This document shows, piece after piece, positions 42,790 through 56,904 of a stretch of 64,000 nt of DNA. A program made the position numbers and the translations under genes. This DNA comes from Balanoglossus misakiensis (Eukaryota; Hemichordata), in assembly GCA_040954595.2 (NCBI GenBank), contig CM082590.2:3596001-3660000 (forward strand). The letters run 5' to 3'. Under the pieces are notes generated by a model that was not told where the DNA came from, ran no database searches, and was given only the letters and a program-made list of their open reading frames with translations. Numbering within the stretch: position 1 is the stretch's first letter; each line of letters starts with the position of its first letter.

Positions 42790-45700
42790 ACTCTATAGAT
42801 GTATAAAGGGGAGTGGTTGTCAATATTTTCATAATTATGTAAAAAAAGAGGTTTTTCGGAATTTGGAAAATGTTTTTCGTACTGTTCGCAACATTAACAC
42901 AGAGATTGGCGGTCATTTTGAACTTCAAATTTTAGACCATTTAGTTATTATTCTTAATTTTAAGAGAACATAATTTAAAGTTGCTTTGAGCAAAATATGA
43001 GTACATTTTAAGACGTATTCTTCCCAAATAATAATGATCACACATGCGGAATTTTCATTGGTTCCTGTTACTACATGTATCACATAACATTGGCTTAGAA
43101 ACAGGAAGTTAAGTGAATAACATATCAGACGATATTCCGAGTATTCATGACAATTTTGTTGATTCTCTAGTACAGCAGCAGAAACAAAATTGTGCGGATC
43201 TTAGTTTAGATACCTCTGTAAGGTCATATGCAGTGACTAAAGGTATGTTCGGTTTGATTGATAAACGTCCATTTACAGAATGTAAGCTTTGATTCTATAG
43301 TTTCTGCTGAGAGATATCATGAACAGGTACATTTCACGACCTCATTAATTAAGCTTATACGTCAAACTGTTTATCACTCAGACGAAGAACGATCATTGTA
43401 TGCAAAATGGGTATGGTACGTGTCACTGTATATTGGAGACAACAATCCACTCCAAAAGGAGGACGAATCACGCAGTACATACAGGTGCACCAAATTTTTT
43501 CTTTGGAATAGTTCTGGGCTTATCGGGACCATTTTGATTTCAAAACTTGCAATCAGCAACACAATCATCTCTCTTAAAATGGTAGCTGGGGAGTTTATAC
43601 TTACACGAATCATTGGAATGTGAGGCAAGAGTAATTTACATGTAAACATATTTTATGAGCTGCATTTAAGTTTCAAATATGTCACCAAAGTCAGGAGCAA
43701 ATCACGATCACTTCTCGTGCACGTAATGCCTGGTGTCTAAATCTGATCAAGAAACACTGTGTAGCAGAGGGAATTAGTTCAATGGTTTCATCACATAATG
43801 TGATTCCTATTCAGATAAGTGTAATCATTTGGTTAAGTAGTGGCTTGAAAAAATAAAGGTATCGATAACTTTACACTTGGTCACATTTCAAATTTATTTT
43901 TTGCGCGATAATGTGATCAGTTACTGATCAGCTGTGTACATCTATTCATCCAGCCATCAATTCATACCTGACCTGGTGCTTATTTCAATGACTAGTATAT
44001 ACTGGTATCGGCGTTATAGTATTTTTCTGTTTAGTTTAGCACCGTTCATGTTAATCTCGCATTTATAATCTTTGATAGTAAATTCTTTCCAATCTTACTG
44101 TATAGAAGGGAAGTTTGGGGTTTCTATGTAAGGCTGACCAAATTGAAAAAGTGCATAACAAATTTTGTTGTTTTATTTTGAGATTGTATGGCAATGCGAC
44201 CACTAGCGCTGTTAGGGGTGAGTTAGGGCATTTTACAATACGTATATGCTTAGACTTGGAAGGATTATAAAATATTGACTTTGCTTAATTTCAATGCACA
44301 GCAGTGTATTGTGCACATATGTTATATTTTTCAATACAAAGAAGCTGAAACTTGTCAACCATGTTGGGATATGATGTTATGATGTTGTTGTTCTCATCTG
44401 GTATGGGTGAACATGGCTTAACCTAGGTGTGGGTAGTGATGTCAATTTGATCAATTTATTATTTACGTCAACAGCGGGAACCTAGAGACGGAAAATACAG
44501 TGAGAAACTTCATCGTTAATGATTAAAACTCAGAGGACTGCAGTCCAGGACAACCAATTAGCATGACTCATGCCCACCAAAATAGCATCTTCGACAAAGC
44601 GCCCTGCTGTACTAACTTTTATAACAGAATGATTCCTTTGTTGAGATACCCGCATGCAAGTATGATGACAAACCGAATTTCTGGAATTTCTCATTTAATG
44701 CATGTCCCCAGGCTGTTTGCCTCATTTTTCTTTTAGGAAAGGAAAGATTGCTCCTTTACAATGCACCACGCCAACGTCGCTGATTATGGGAACAATCAAA
44801 CTGTTAAGCAGAATAAGTTTATGTTTCAGGCGATGCGCAATTCAGCTTGAAGGAGGAAGTTGATAATGCGCGCAAAATGACCCCGATCAGTGATGATCGT
44901 GTGTGACCTGGCGTACTCAGGCTATTGGACGCTGACCACTGAAACTTGCACAAACCAATTACTTTTATGTAAAAACACCAGCTAAATTCACATGATATAG
45001 CCGACACTGAAGTTTATGAACTAGACATTAAAATCATCTCATAACATCAAAGTTTTATCTACTTTGTAAAACATTGAGAAATGACATTATCGTGATTCAT
45101 GTGTGAACACTAACCGAACTAACAGAACAATAAACAAAAAAAATACAATTTTCCTTCGAACACTCTTTACAAAACATTTCTGGACGCGGAAATATACAGA
45201 GATCAAAGACAAGACCAAAGCAGCGATGTAGTTGATGTAAGAAAATACACCACTTTCATCACCACAGACAAATTAATTAAAGAGAACTAAACGTCCTTTG
45301 AGCCTCAGCGCTCTGATGTTATGTTCGTCTCTATTAACATAAAAATTGGGCCATTCTTTATTACAATAATTGTTAAAGGTGTGAGACGCAAGAAGACAAT
45401 GTATGATCTCCTGTGTGATTGATAATAATACGAGATTATATGACAACTAAGATTTCCCAGAGTAATGTACACTGCAGTAATTTCAGATGCAAACGTAAGC
45501 GGAAGTTGAGATTCATTTTTATAAATGACAAAATTGAAGATGATGAACTTTCAGACAACAACGTAGACAGGGACAGTAACTTATTGTACTACCGCTAACA
45601 TGGAGAAATACGCCAGCCTGCTGACCTTTCAAATAACATCAAAGTTTTCCTCGTTTCTGATGTAACGATTCGTCAGAATTTTTGACAATATGTATGATAA

Positions 45701-48700
45701 TATAAAGGTTACCACCCCTTAGAGAATGACGTCATCACCAACTAACCAGGCTCAACGTGGCACATAGGGTGTGAATTGCAAATATCTGCTTATGTCTGAC
45801 GTGTATGTCTAATTTTGGTCAGGGATTTCAGATCGCTTCCTTACAAGGCACCACGGAACAGTCACTAATAATTTAAACAATCGATTCGCTGGATGTTTCA
45901 ACCAATTCCCATGCTTACAGTTGAACAGATAGCTCCAAATGGCATTCAGCATGTTGCTCAACGGATGACCTCAAGTGACCCAACGTGCCCTGGATATAGG
46001 GCAGAATGATAAAAACCACGCAAACCTACCGTTTTTCTAAAGACGTCATTTCAAGTAAAGAAACAACACTGAAAATTACTGTAACAATTCAGAAACGGAT
46101 TCAGATAGAGATAACGTTCTCGTGATTTTCGTGTAAACGCTATAGGAAATAACACAGTTTAAAAATCTAATAAACAGAAAACACCCCACATAAATTATCC
46201 CTCGAACACTCTACAAAAAATAAAAATTCTCGACGTGGAAATGTTCATACTAATAGATAACGACCTTTCAAATTGCATCAAAGAATAGTGTTAGGGTTAG
46301 GGCTTTCTTTGCACCAGCTCCTTAAGGTAGTATGTTCTTCGGGGACATATTTTCAGTCAAGTTGAATTCCCCAAGCCTTTAAGGATATGCGCACAGAACA
46401 TAAACTAGAAAATGTGCGCATTCGGCTTTTCTCCATAGGATTACATTAATATTTGAGAGAAACAAACTTCTACTGTTGTCATTTACACGAACTTTTACAC
46501 ATAGGTCAATCAAGTAAAATAAATTCAGTGGTCAAATAAAATCGTATAGTCACCGCGGTCCATTTTGAGATAAATTTCGTTAAATATTTTGCCTATACAG
46601 AAACCATTGGTGAAAAATGCGGAGTCAGCAGTTTTCTTTTATTATCGACTAAATTCATGGCGCTGAATTTTAAAAACAAGCGTGGTGACTCCTATATTAT
46701 TATACATACAAAGGTGAATCCAAAAATCTACAATCAAAAGAAATGACAATACTTTCAATTTTACTGAACGTACATTATAGTTTTTGTATTATAGTGCGTG
46801 GGATTTTTTTTATACATAGAAAACTGGGTATTCACCATCTTGTTTTCATTTCTAAGGAGTTGATACAAAGATTGGTGGCCATTTTTGAACACGTGTTATT
46901 TGGTTCCTAATTTATTTCAATTTCATCGCTAGAAACAAAAGGATTTAGTCAAAACGTTACAGTACGATATTCCGATTATTTATCACAATTTCGTTGATTC
47001 TCTGGTACAGCAGCAGAACATAGTACGACCTACTTAGTAGAGATATCTCGACAATATGTCGGTCAGGTCACCTTGAGTGACTGAAGGTGTGTTTGCCTTA
47101 TAGATTAACGTCCACACACAGTATCTACACTTTGATTCTATATCAAAGATGTCATGAACAGGTACATTCAACGAGTGTCACCTAATTAATTAAGCTTATA
47201 CGTCAAACTGTTTATCACTCAGATAATAATGTGTGGTCTTAAGTGAGATCACTTCATTGAACATGAGAATCGTACGTGTCATTGTGGATTGGAGACAACA
47301 ACCCACATTAAGTATTAAGAATCATCCTGTACTATTGTACATATAGGTGAACAAACTTTTTTTAAAGTTAACCCATGGTCGGTAATTATCAGGGCAAGTT
47401 AAACTTCAAATTTTAAAACCAACAACAAATCCCTTTCTCTTAAAATGGTTGCTGGGTAGTCCATACTTACACTAATCATTGGCTTAGGAGGCAAAACTGA
47501 TATTTTACATGATGATTTTACATGTAATATATTTATTGCTTAAACATCATGTTATATTGTACATACAGGCGAACAAACCCTTTTTATTGTTAACCCTGGT
47601 CGAGAAATATCAGGGACCATATTAATTTTCAATCTTAAAATTAGCAACAAAACTCTTTCTCTCTAAATGCTTGTTTGGCAGTTTATATACTTGCACCTAT
47701 CATTGGAAAGTAGTGGTTTATGCATAACGTGTGCGTATATTTGAACAATATTTCTGTTTAAAAACAAATCTGGAGAAAAATAAGATACCTGCCACGTTTA
47801 TGTTTACATGTTTAGTGGCTGAATATGATGATTTTACATGTAATATATTTATGTCATACAGCCATAAAACACCTGAAGCAAATCAAGATCACTGCCAAGT
47901 TCATGCATATAATGTTTAGTGGCTATAGATTTGATCAAGACACATTGTGTGGCAGAGAGAAGTAGTTAACTGGCTTCATCACACAATGTGATGATTCTTT
48001 TAGATGAATGGAATGATTTGGCGTCAATATCAGAGGAGATAATGAAGGTATTTGATAAGATTACATTTGATCCAATTCTAGCCACATCATTTGTGATCAT
48101 GAGGACAGTGGCCGAATGTACATCCATTCATACCTGGCCTGGTGCTGATTTCAATAACTGGTAAAGATCGGCGCTTTGTTGGGTTTCAACTCTCAAACTT
48201 CATTTAAAAAAATCATTTGCAAAAATCGTTTGATCACAATAAAATTTCAATTCATAACGTTTGGTAGGGGGTCCGCTGACAAATTTTATAAGGATATTTT
48301 CCTGGGTTATTGTTACCCTTAAAAGAGAGCAGCGCACTGGGCCTCCCGCTCAGGTCTGATTAAATTTGGTCAAATTCCAGGGTCATCCTGAGGACAGTGA
48401 TTAATCAACTTTGTACATCCATTCATACCTGACCTGGTGATTATTTCAACGACTAGTAAAAAAAATTAGCATGGGCGTTATATTAACGTTATATTAACTA
48501 TTTTCTGAAAGTGAGGTTAAATTTTATCATAAACAATCTGCAAAAATCAATGTGTCACCTAAATTTGTACATTTTCTTCCACAAAATCTCAGTAATTCGC
48601 GTCATAGAAAATAAAAACAAATGGTATACTTTTAACCATGAATTTAGCACATTTTGGAAACGTCCTGTACATTTAATTAATTTTTGCTGATACTTTTTTT

Positions 48701-51700
48701 GCCTTTTGATTGAGGCCGCCATGGGAAGATGTACACTGATCGTGGAAGAGAAATGTAGGGAACACGTGTGGGCGATGTCAAAATCAGAGATACCTCCAGA
48801 GAACACCCCACAATAAAATGGTCACGTCTGACATGGCATGATCACAGTTGTAAAAGCACATGCAAGTTGCTTAAACAGTCGTGCGCTGCCATGGTAACAA
48901 TGGTGCGGCATTCGCCTAAATACGACTGTGGGATTCGCGTACATTATTGCCGTAAAGTTTGTTTCATCACATTTTCAAAGCTTTGGATGTCTGAAACATA
49001 TAACGATAGTCTGATTATCTGTGACTATTTCATTGATTCTCTTGTACGGCAGCAGAAACAAATAATGCGACTTATTTATTTGACATACCTGGCCAATATG
49101 TCGGCCATATTTAGAGAGGCATTGTCAAAATAATTGCTCAGTAGCACAGGTATGTTTTTCAACAGGTGTTTTTTTCTCAAGCTATGACTTGTTCATACAG
49201 TTTAGTGACTAAAGGTTTGTTTGGTGAGATTGATAAACTCCATCTACAGTAGTATTAGCTTTGGTTCTATCGTATATTATATCACCAAAAGGAATATTCG
49301 ACGAGTGTGGCCGGTTTATCTCTAAAAATGTTTATCACACAGACAATACTCAGTAAATATCGGCGGTGACAACACAGGTATTTGATGTGCTTAAGTTTGG
49401 TCAAATTCCAGGGTCATCCTGTAGGATACTGAGGACAGTGATTGATCAACTGTGTACACCCATTCACACCTGGCCCAGTGCTTACTTCAACGACAACTAA
49501 AGATTAGCATGGGCGTTATATTGGATTTTAACTCGCCACTGACAGCAGCATTTTTAAAAGCAATATTCTATTTAAGAATTCGGCTTTTTTTTGCTTAGTC
49601 AACGGCAACAATGTTCATTCCCGATTAACCACCATTTACAGTGTCCTAGCCATTTCTGTACTTAGTGTTTCAAACCTTAATCTTCTATATGAGTCAACAT
49701 TTCATTTTTTGCCTAAATGATCGTCTGTTAAGCATGCTGCGTGTATGGTATATTTATAACAGTCATGTTTAGTTGTTGCGAGAATGCACTCAGATCGATC
49801 CTGGTATGACTAGACATTTGGACGCATCACACCCTATGTGCCTCGTTGAGCCTGGTTAGTTGGTGATGACGTCATTCTCTAAGGGGTGGCGACCTTCATA
49901 TTATCAGACATATTGTCAGTTGAAATTCTAAATTTAGTTTGTGTTCACCTTTATCTTCAAAATGCCCCACTTACAATCCAACCAAAAAGACTAAATTAAT
50001 GTCATTGTCACAACAGTAAATATTGATCAGTTATGGAATAAAGGAATGGCTTGAGTCCCTCGGGTGGTGAGTCACTGTGGTATGCCCATGCGCAGTTGAT
50101 GTTTAGATGTGATATGTTAACGGCAGGAACCTAGAGACCAACATGCAGTGTGGAACTTCATAAGTTACAAGTCAGTGGACAGCGTTAATGATTAAAACTC
50201 AGACGACTCCAGGCCAGGACAAACAACTAATATGAATCCTGTCCCAACTAAATACTACCTGAAACATAGCGCCCAGCTCCACTAACTTTTATATATACTT
50301 ATATATTTCATTTTTGAACTCTAGACACCCACGTATAAGTATTGCACGAAGAATCTGAAGCCGTGCTATAAAGTACATATAAAAAGATTGCAGTCAAATA
50401 TAAAAGAACAATTTCTATTTGTTGAGAGTCTCGGTCCAAACAACATATTGGAAATTCCAGGCTTGTGTGTGTTCCCCTATCCTCTCAAAATTACCAAGGA
50501 ACATGTACATAAGAATTTGCATGGGTTCTTCAGACCAGATTGTAAGTGACAGTTAGGTTTTCGTAAAGGTTTCTCACATGACACATTGCTATGCAAAATT
50601 GTAAATGTTCATCAAATAGTCTAAATGGTCTAATACTTTTTACATTAACGTAATTTGTTTGACCTGGCATAATATAATTTACTACTTTGAAATGGTTACA
50701 TCATCAATACCAATAGAAAATCGATTGTGACGATAAATACACGTTACAAACTGTGACAAGCCGTTTTTCTTGAAATGCCGAATTGCAATTATCTGCTTTT
50801 GTCTGGCGTGTATGTATAATTTTGGTCAGGGATTTCAGATCGCTTCCTTACAAGGCACTACTGAATAGTCGCTAATAATTTAAACAATCGATTCGCTGGA
50901 TGTTTCAAGCAATTCCCATGCTTACAGTTGAACAGATAGCTCAAAATGGCATTCAGCATGTTGCTCAACGGATGACCTCAAGTGACCCAACGTGCACTGG
51001 ATATAGGGCAGACTAATAAAAACCGCACAAACCTACCATTTTTCTAAAGACGTCATTTCAAGTTAAGAAACAACACTGAAAATTACTTTAACAATTCAGA
51101 AACGGATTCAGATAGAGATAACATTCTCATGATTTTTGTGTAAACGCTATAGGAAAAAACACAGTTTAAAAATATAGTAAACAGAATACACCCCACATAA
51201 ATTATCCCTCGAACACTCTCTACAAAATATAAACATTCTCGACGTGGAAATGTTCATAATAACAGATAACGACCTTTCAAATTGCTTCAAAGAATAGTGT
51301 TAGGGTTAGGGCTTTCTTTGCACCAGCTCCTTAAGGTAGTATGCTCTTCGGGGACATATTTTCAGTCAAGTTGTATTCCCCAAGCTTTTAAGAATGTACG
51401 CGCAGAACATAAACTAGAAAATGTGCGCATTCGGCTTTTCTCCATACGATTAAATTGATAATTGCTCAATCAAGTCAAATAAATTCAGTGGTCAAATAAA
51501 ATCGTATGGTCACCGCGCTCCATTTTGAGATACATTTCGTTAAATATTTTACCCATACACAAACCAATGGTGAAAAATGCTGAGTCAGCAGTTTTCTTTT
51601 ATTATCGACTAAATTCATGGCGCTGAATTTTAAAAACAAGCGTGGTGACTCCTATATTATTATACAAACAAAGGTGAATCCAAAAATCTACAATCAAAAG

Positions 51701-53470
51701 AAACGACAATACTTTCAATTTTACTCAACGTACATTATAGTTTTTGTATTACAGTGAGTGGGGAGTTTTTTATACATAGAAAACTGGGTATTCACCATCT
51801 TGTTTTCATCTCTAAGGAGTTGATACAAAGATTGGTGGCCATTTTTGAACACGTGTTATTTGGTTCCCAATTTATTTCAATTTCATCGCTAGAAACAATA
51901 GCATTTAGGCAAAACGTTACAGTACGATATTCCCATTATTTATCACAATTTCGTTGATTCTCTGGTACAGCAGCAGAACATAGTACGACCTACTTAGTAG
52001 AGATATCTCGACAATATGTCGGTCAGGTCACCATTAGTGACTGAAGTTGTGTTTGCCTTATAGATTAACGTCCATACAGTATCTAAACTTTGATTCTATA
52101 TCAAAGATATCATGAACAGGTACATTCAACGAGTGTCACCTAATTAATTAAGCTTATACGTCAAACTGTTTGTCACTCAGATGACAATTCGTGGGCTTAA
52201 GTGAGATCACTTCATTGAAAAGGAGAATCGTACGTGTCATTGTGGATTGGAGACAACAACCCACATTAAGTATTAAGAATCATCCTGTACTATTGTACAT
52301 ATAGGTGAACAAACTTTTTTTAAGTTAACCCATGGTCGGTAATTATCGGGGCAAGTTAAACTTCAAAATTTAAAATCAACAACAAATCCCTTTCTCTTAA
52401 AATGGTTGCTGGGTAGTCCATACTTACACTAATCATTGGCTTAGGAGGCAAAACTGATATTTTACATGATGATTTTACATGTAATATATTTATTGCATAA
52501 ACATCATGTTATATTGTACATACAGGCGTATAAACCCTTTTTAATGTTAACCCTGGTCGAAAAATATCTAAATGCTTGTTTAGCAGTTTATATACTTGCA
52601 CCTATCATTGGAAAGTAGTGGTATATATTTAACGCGCGCGTATATTTTTTGAACACTATTTCTGTTTAAAAACAAATCTGGAGAAAAATAAGATCCCTGC
52701 CACGTTTATGTTTACATGTTTAGTGGCTGAATATGATCAAGACACCTTACGTAGGATCATTGTGTAGAGCAGAGTGAAGAAGTTTGATAAGACGAATGGA
52801 ATTGGCATAAATATCTGTCGAGACAACAAAGGTATTTGATAAACTTAATTTTGGTCAATTCTCGGGGTCAACCTTTACCATAATAACGACAGTGTCTGAT
52901 CAGCTTTGTAAATTCATGCACACCGGTCCCTTGCTTATTTCAATAACTAGTAAAGATCAACGCTATATTTCAACCCTCTGACTTTATACAATCTGTAATC
53001 ACAATACTAGGCTTAACATTTAGTAGGATGGCTTCTAAAAATGTTTAGTTTAATGGCATTCGTCATGGAGATAATTTTCTAGATACTCTGAAGTATAGTA
53101 TCGCCAAATTTTGATTTGTATTAGCAGGTCATTCATTGGTTAAAAGTTAACACTTCGTTACATATTCTATCTTTTCAAATATGAATGTGATCATGGAAGA
53201 AAATTTACTAAACATGTGTGGGCGATGTCAAAATTAACAATACCTCTTTATTACATCCCCACAAAAAATGGTCGCGCCTGACTATTATCCTATCACAGCG
53301 CTAGCCGCATATATTGGCAGACGCGTATGCATGTTGCTTAAACGCTCGTACGCGGCCATGGTAACTATGGTGCGGCATCCAGCTATGCCACTGAACGATT
53401 AGCGTGCATTAGTACCGTGAAGTTTGTTTCTTCACATTGATAAAGCATTGCATGTCTAAAATATATAACG
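42790..53470. repeat. old ~5-kb segmental duplication with internal sub-repeats, no gene
   Basis: Long stretches recur: 45768-48060 matches 50787-52760, and 48730-49010 matches 53170-53430. A shorter module around GTTGATTCTCTNGTACAGCAGCAGAA occurs near 43155, 46990, 49030 and 51955. The offset between the main pairs is about 5.0 and 4.4 kb, with a deletion in the second copy near 52570-52750. No frame longer than about 125 codons, no domain and no ankyrin-like exon was found. Confidence 0.85.
45657..49937. repeat. inverted repeat with ~110-bp arms
   Basis: The arm 45657-45766 contains CCCCTTAGAGAATGACGTCA and AACTAACCAGGCTCAACG. The arm 49830-49937 is its reverse complement (TGACGTCATTCTCTAAGGGG). 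They enclose about 4 kb, and the right arm lies just before the second copy of the neighbouring segment. Confidence 0.85.
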
Positions 53471-54903
53471 CTCTCTTATTCTGACTAAGTCTTACAGCTG
53501 ACATATAAAGCAGAGTTAGTAGCAATAGAGAAATACAACCTTACCTGTCACAACAAATGGCTGAACGTTTCTACACGGTCACACAGCACCACATCTTATG
53601 CAGCTCACGGCCAGTCGAATAATGTCGACAACCGGTGTGGGTAGATGAGAATGACTGGGTGTGTTAATGTGCAAAGCTGTTTATTGGTTAATCTTTTAGT
53701 TCAACTGATAAAAAATGACGTCTATCACTCCGGACAGACCTAACAGAATGTCCAGTGTGGAATAACTAATTATTTCAACTATTGACGACTCTGTCTCTAA
53801 TTACAAAGTCCATCTGATTGTCCCTGTACCAATGACCTGGCTGCGATCCAGCGCAGCCACTGGTACCAGTTGGAACAGAAATATGTTATCACCATTCCGT
53901 TTAATCCATTTCTCAGGATTGTTTTTCAATGCATGATAGCATTCAACATTTCTAATACATTTGAAATAAACAGCTTACTACGCTTAAATTCTAAGCTTGA
54001 CATTTTTGTAACTGTGGCGGAATATAAGAATATAATCAGTTGTTGATATAAACGGAGGCCACATTGACTGCACATCAGAAAATCTTGGTGTAAGTAGCTA
54101 ATACATATAAGTCAGGCAGGGTGAACACACTCATGCTGGAAATATTTTATTAACCATCTGACATGTAAATTGCAACGTTTGGCTTTTTTGTAGGCTATTA
54201 CGGTTTAAGGCAGCGTTCAAAAACATCATTGGAGGGGCCATGATAATTAAGAAAAAAACATTGTCATTTTATTCTAACAACTCCTGGCACCAGCAAACAA
54301 TTCACGTAGGGCCTACCGACTTCCTTTCCAAAATTATTTAGTTTTAGAGACGGACACTGCGCTGTGAAGCATTAATAACTGACCCAAGGGGGATTAAATA
54401 TTTACTTTAACATGTTCCAGTATGTTTTATCCTTGCTGCAATTTTGTCTTCTGTTCATGTTCTTTTCTTGCTCAGTCCTAATTAAATTATTTAGCAGATT
54501 TTCTCTACCTGCAATTAATCAATGCAATTTTGTTTTGCTTGATTGTATCAAAGACTCTACGGTCTATGGTTGTATTGTAGGATGGTGGTCGTGATAGTGT
54601 TGACCTGTTTATTTTGTATGACCGAATACTATCTTTAATCCTCCAGACAGGATTTGATAGCTGTCTGCTGTTTGCATGTTTGCTGTGTGTGAACGAATAG
54701 GAGTGGTTGTTGTGACGCGTCCTGAATGTGCGGTCAGTCAATCAAATACAACACCTCACATCACATCACCTTTGCTCGGAGTGACTTGACATTGTGGACG
54801 ATGGCCTGACATTGTCCATCAAGTGGGCAGTTGACCTTGGTGCAGCAAAGACATACATTTAACCTTTGTTGTTGTTGGGGGGGGGATTTGTTGGTTGTTG
54901 TTG

Positions 54904-54954
<51 letters not shown>

Positions 54955-56904
54955 CCATATTGCACCGATTGTATGAGTTGATTGGACTCACAATGTTTCC
55001 CCTGCAGCTGTAACTGATATTCAAGTTGTAGTTTTCAAACTCTTATTCGGTTTGGGTGACTTTGGGTAATGCCTCTTGGTAAGACGTGGAAACATACCTC
55101 CGATGGTGGTCATAACATTATTGTTGTAGTTTTTTTTCAAACCTGTTGATGTTAATTTGTGTTCAAATGTAATGTTGTGTATAATGTAAGTCGTGCTAGT
55201 GACGTCTGTCATGTCTATGAATAAATCTTCTCGATAGTAGACAACCAGACCAGTGTCCTGTGCATTTGGTATTTAGCATGTAAATAGGGGAAAAGCGATA
55301 TCTGGAAAGAGGGGTGATAAAACATCCAAAAATACAAAACATTATTCCCCTTTACGTCAAAATGCTTCACCGATAACACTTTTGAGTATATTAGTCAAAG
55401 AGGTTCTACATAAACGTTTTAAGTGGCTCTTCTTCGAGATGGAATGGTTTTGTGTGAATATAGCAATGGCGCGCGAAGCGATCGAAACTACCGCATTGAA
55501 CGAACCCTCCTACCCAGCGTTCCCGGATGTCATTGCCTGAGCATGCGTAGAAGTAGTACGAGGCAATCTGGCGCGCGACAATGTGTAGGCCACATTTGCT
55601 CGAGTGAACTAAATTTGACTGTTTTTCGGAGTTTTTCCACGCATTTTCTTCTAAAGTATAGAGTGTGGTTCCGTCCGACCTCAGACATTTACCGACTGTG
55701 TTCAAGACTGGTTTTTAAACGAACCGGATGAATTATTCGTGATTGAATTAGGCCTATGTCCGCTGTCACGTTGTTGACTGCCGCGCTGGCCACCCTAACT
55801 AGCTACCGCCCAGGGAAGTGTGTTATGATGTACTGTAGGACTAGACTAGACTGGTTTTTGGTGTGGTCTGTGGTTGCTTGAGCTTGGACTAAGTGTTGTC
55901 GCAGGTGCCTTTGGAAAGCTAACTTCAGCGTTATGGGTCTCTAGCAACTTAGTTAGAGATCTGGTTCGGGGCACTAGCGTCAGTGCTGGTTCAACCTTGG
56001 GTCAACATGGGTCTTTTCATATTGTTTGTTTTTCTCTCGGTTCCGTCGTAATTGCAACGGGCCAGTCTGCTCAGATGGCGATGTAAATATCAATATCAGT
56101 CGATAGTGGTTAGGTCAGAGTGCAGTGTTGATGATATTTCAAGCGACGGAAGGGCTAGTTCCTTGGAAAATGTATGCAAAACTTGCAGTAGAATATAATA
56201 GCATGAATATATAAGTGATTTCTTAAATAAGTCTTGCTCTTGCAGCCTGCACATAAAATTAAATTGAAAACTCAAATTACCGAGTTGAAAGTAAAACTTC
56301 TGGGCGCATTTATTAACCTGTAGACGTGTAAATGTTTCTTGATTGGTGTACAGTACGCCCGGGGTCGTGTTAATGGAAATCAATAGATTATGGCGATCCA
56401 ATTTCCCTAATAGTACGAAAAGGGAGGGATCTACATTCAGCGGTCAGTTGCTGAGCCTGAATGCAGTGAAGCAGGCCGTCTGACCGGAAACACCGGGGAG
56501 ACCTTATTAGTCCATTGCAGGTCACGTGACAAACACGTGGCAACGAATAGCAAGGGTGCAGACGTATCGAGTATGGGAACTAAGGGATGGCCCATTAAAT
56601 TTGAGTGTGTTCATGAATTATACCTGATTTCTTTCATGAATATTTTTTTTATGAATCTGCTTGTCTAATTGCTTTGAATTTTGGTAGGTGTATTCCTTGT
56701 GGTGATTAGAGTAAGATATTGTAAAATTCTGGCAATATTTGCAAAATTGTGTTTTTTGCCACTTATGAACAAAAATCGTTTTCTCTGAAACAGCTTATCT
56801 GATTACTTTGAAGTTTGGTGGGAAAATTCTTAGGGATATTTAAAATATTGGTGAAGTTTATGTTCTTGGTGCCACTTTTGCTGTTTTTGGTCCTAAATCA
56901 TTTT
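53471..56904. other. no gene recognised
   Basis: About 3.4 kb upstream of the 5-kb duplication. A minus-strand AG/GTAAG donor-like site at about 53541 could end a 5' non-coding exon, but nothing confirms it. Short frames (60-102 codons) have no recognisable domain. Confidence 0.4.
54885..54955. repeat. (TTG)n microsatellite
   Basis: About twenty TTG units. Frames across it read as poly-Cys or poly-Gln and are not genes. Confidence 0.97.

Noticed and set aside
46287-51310. TTAGGGTTAGGG-like sequence at about 46290 and 51300 as telomeric repeat.
   Set aside because: Only two units occur, at the same place in both copies of the duplicated segment; it is part of that repeat.
54761-55024. Poly-Gln frame on the minus strand and poly-Cys frame on the plus strand.
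   Set aside because: Both are translations of the (TTG)n microsatellite without recognisable flanking domains.
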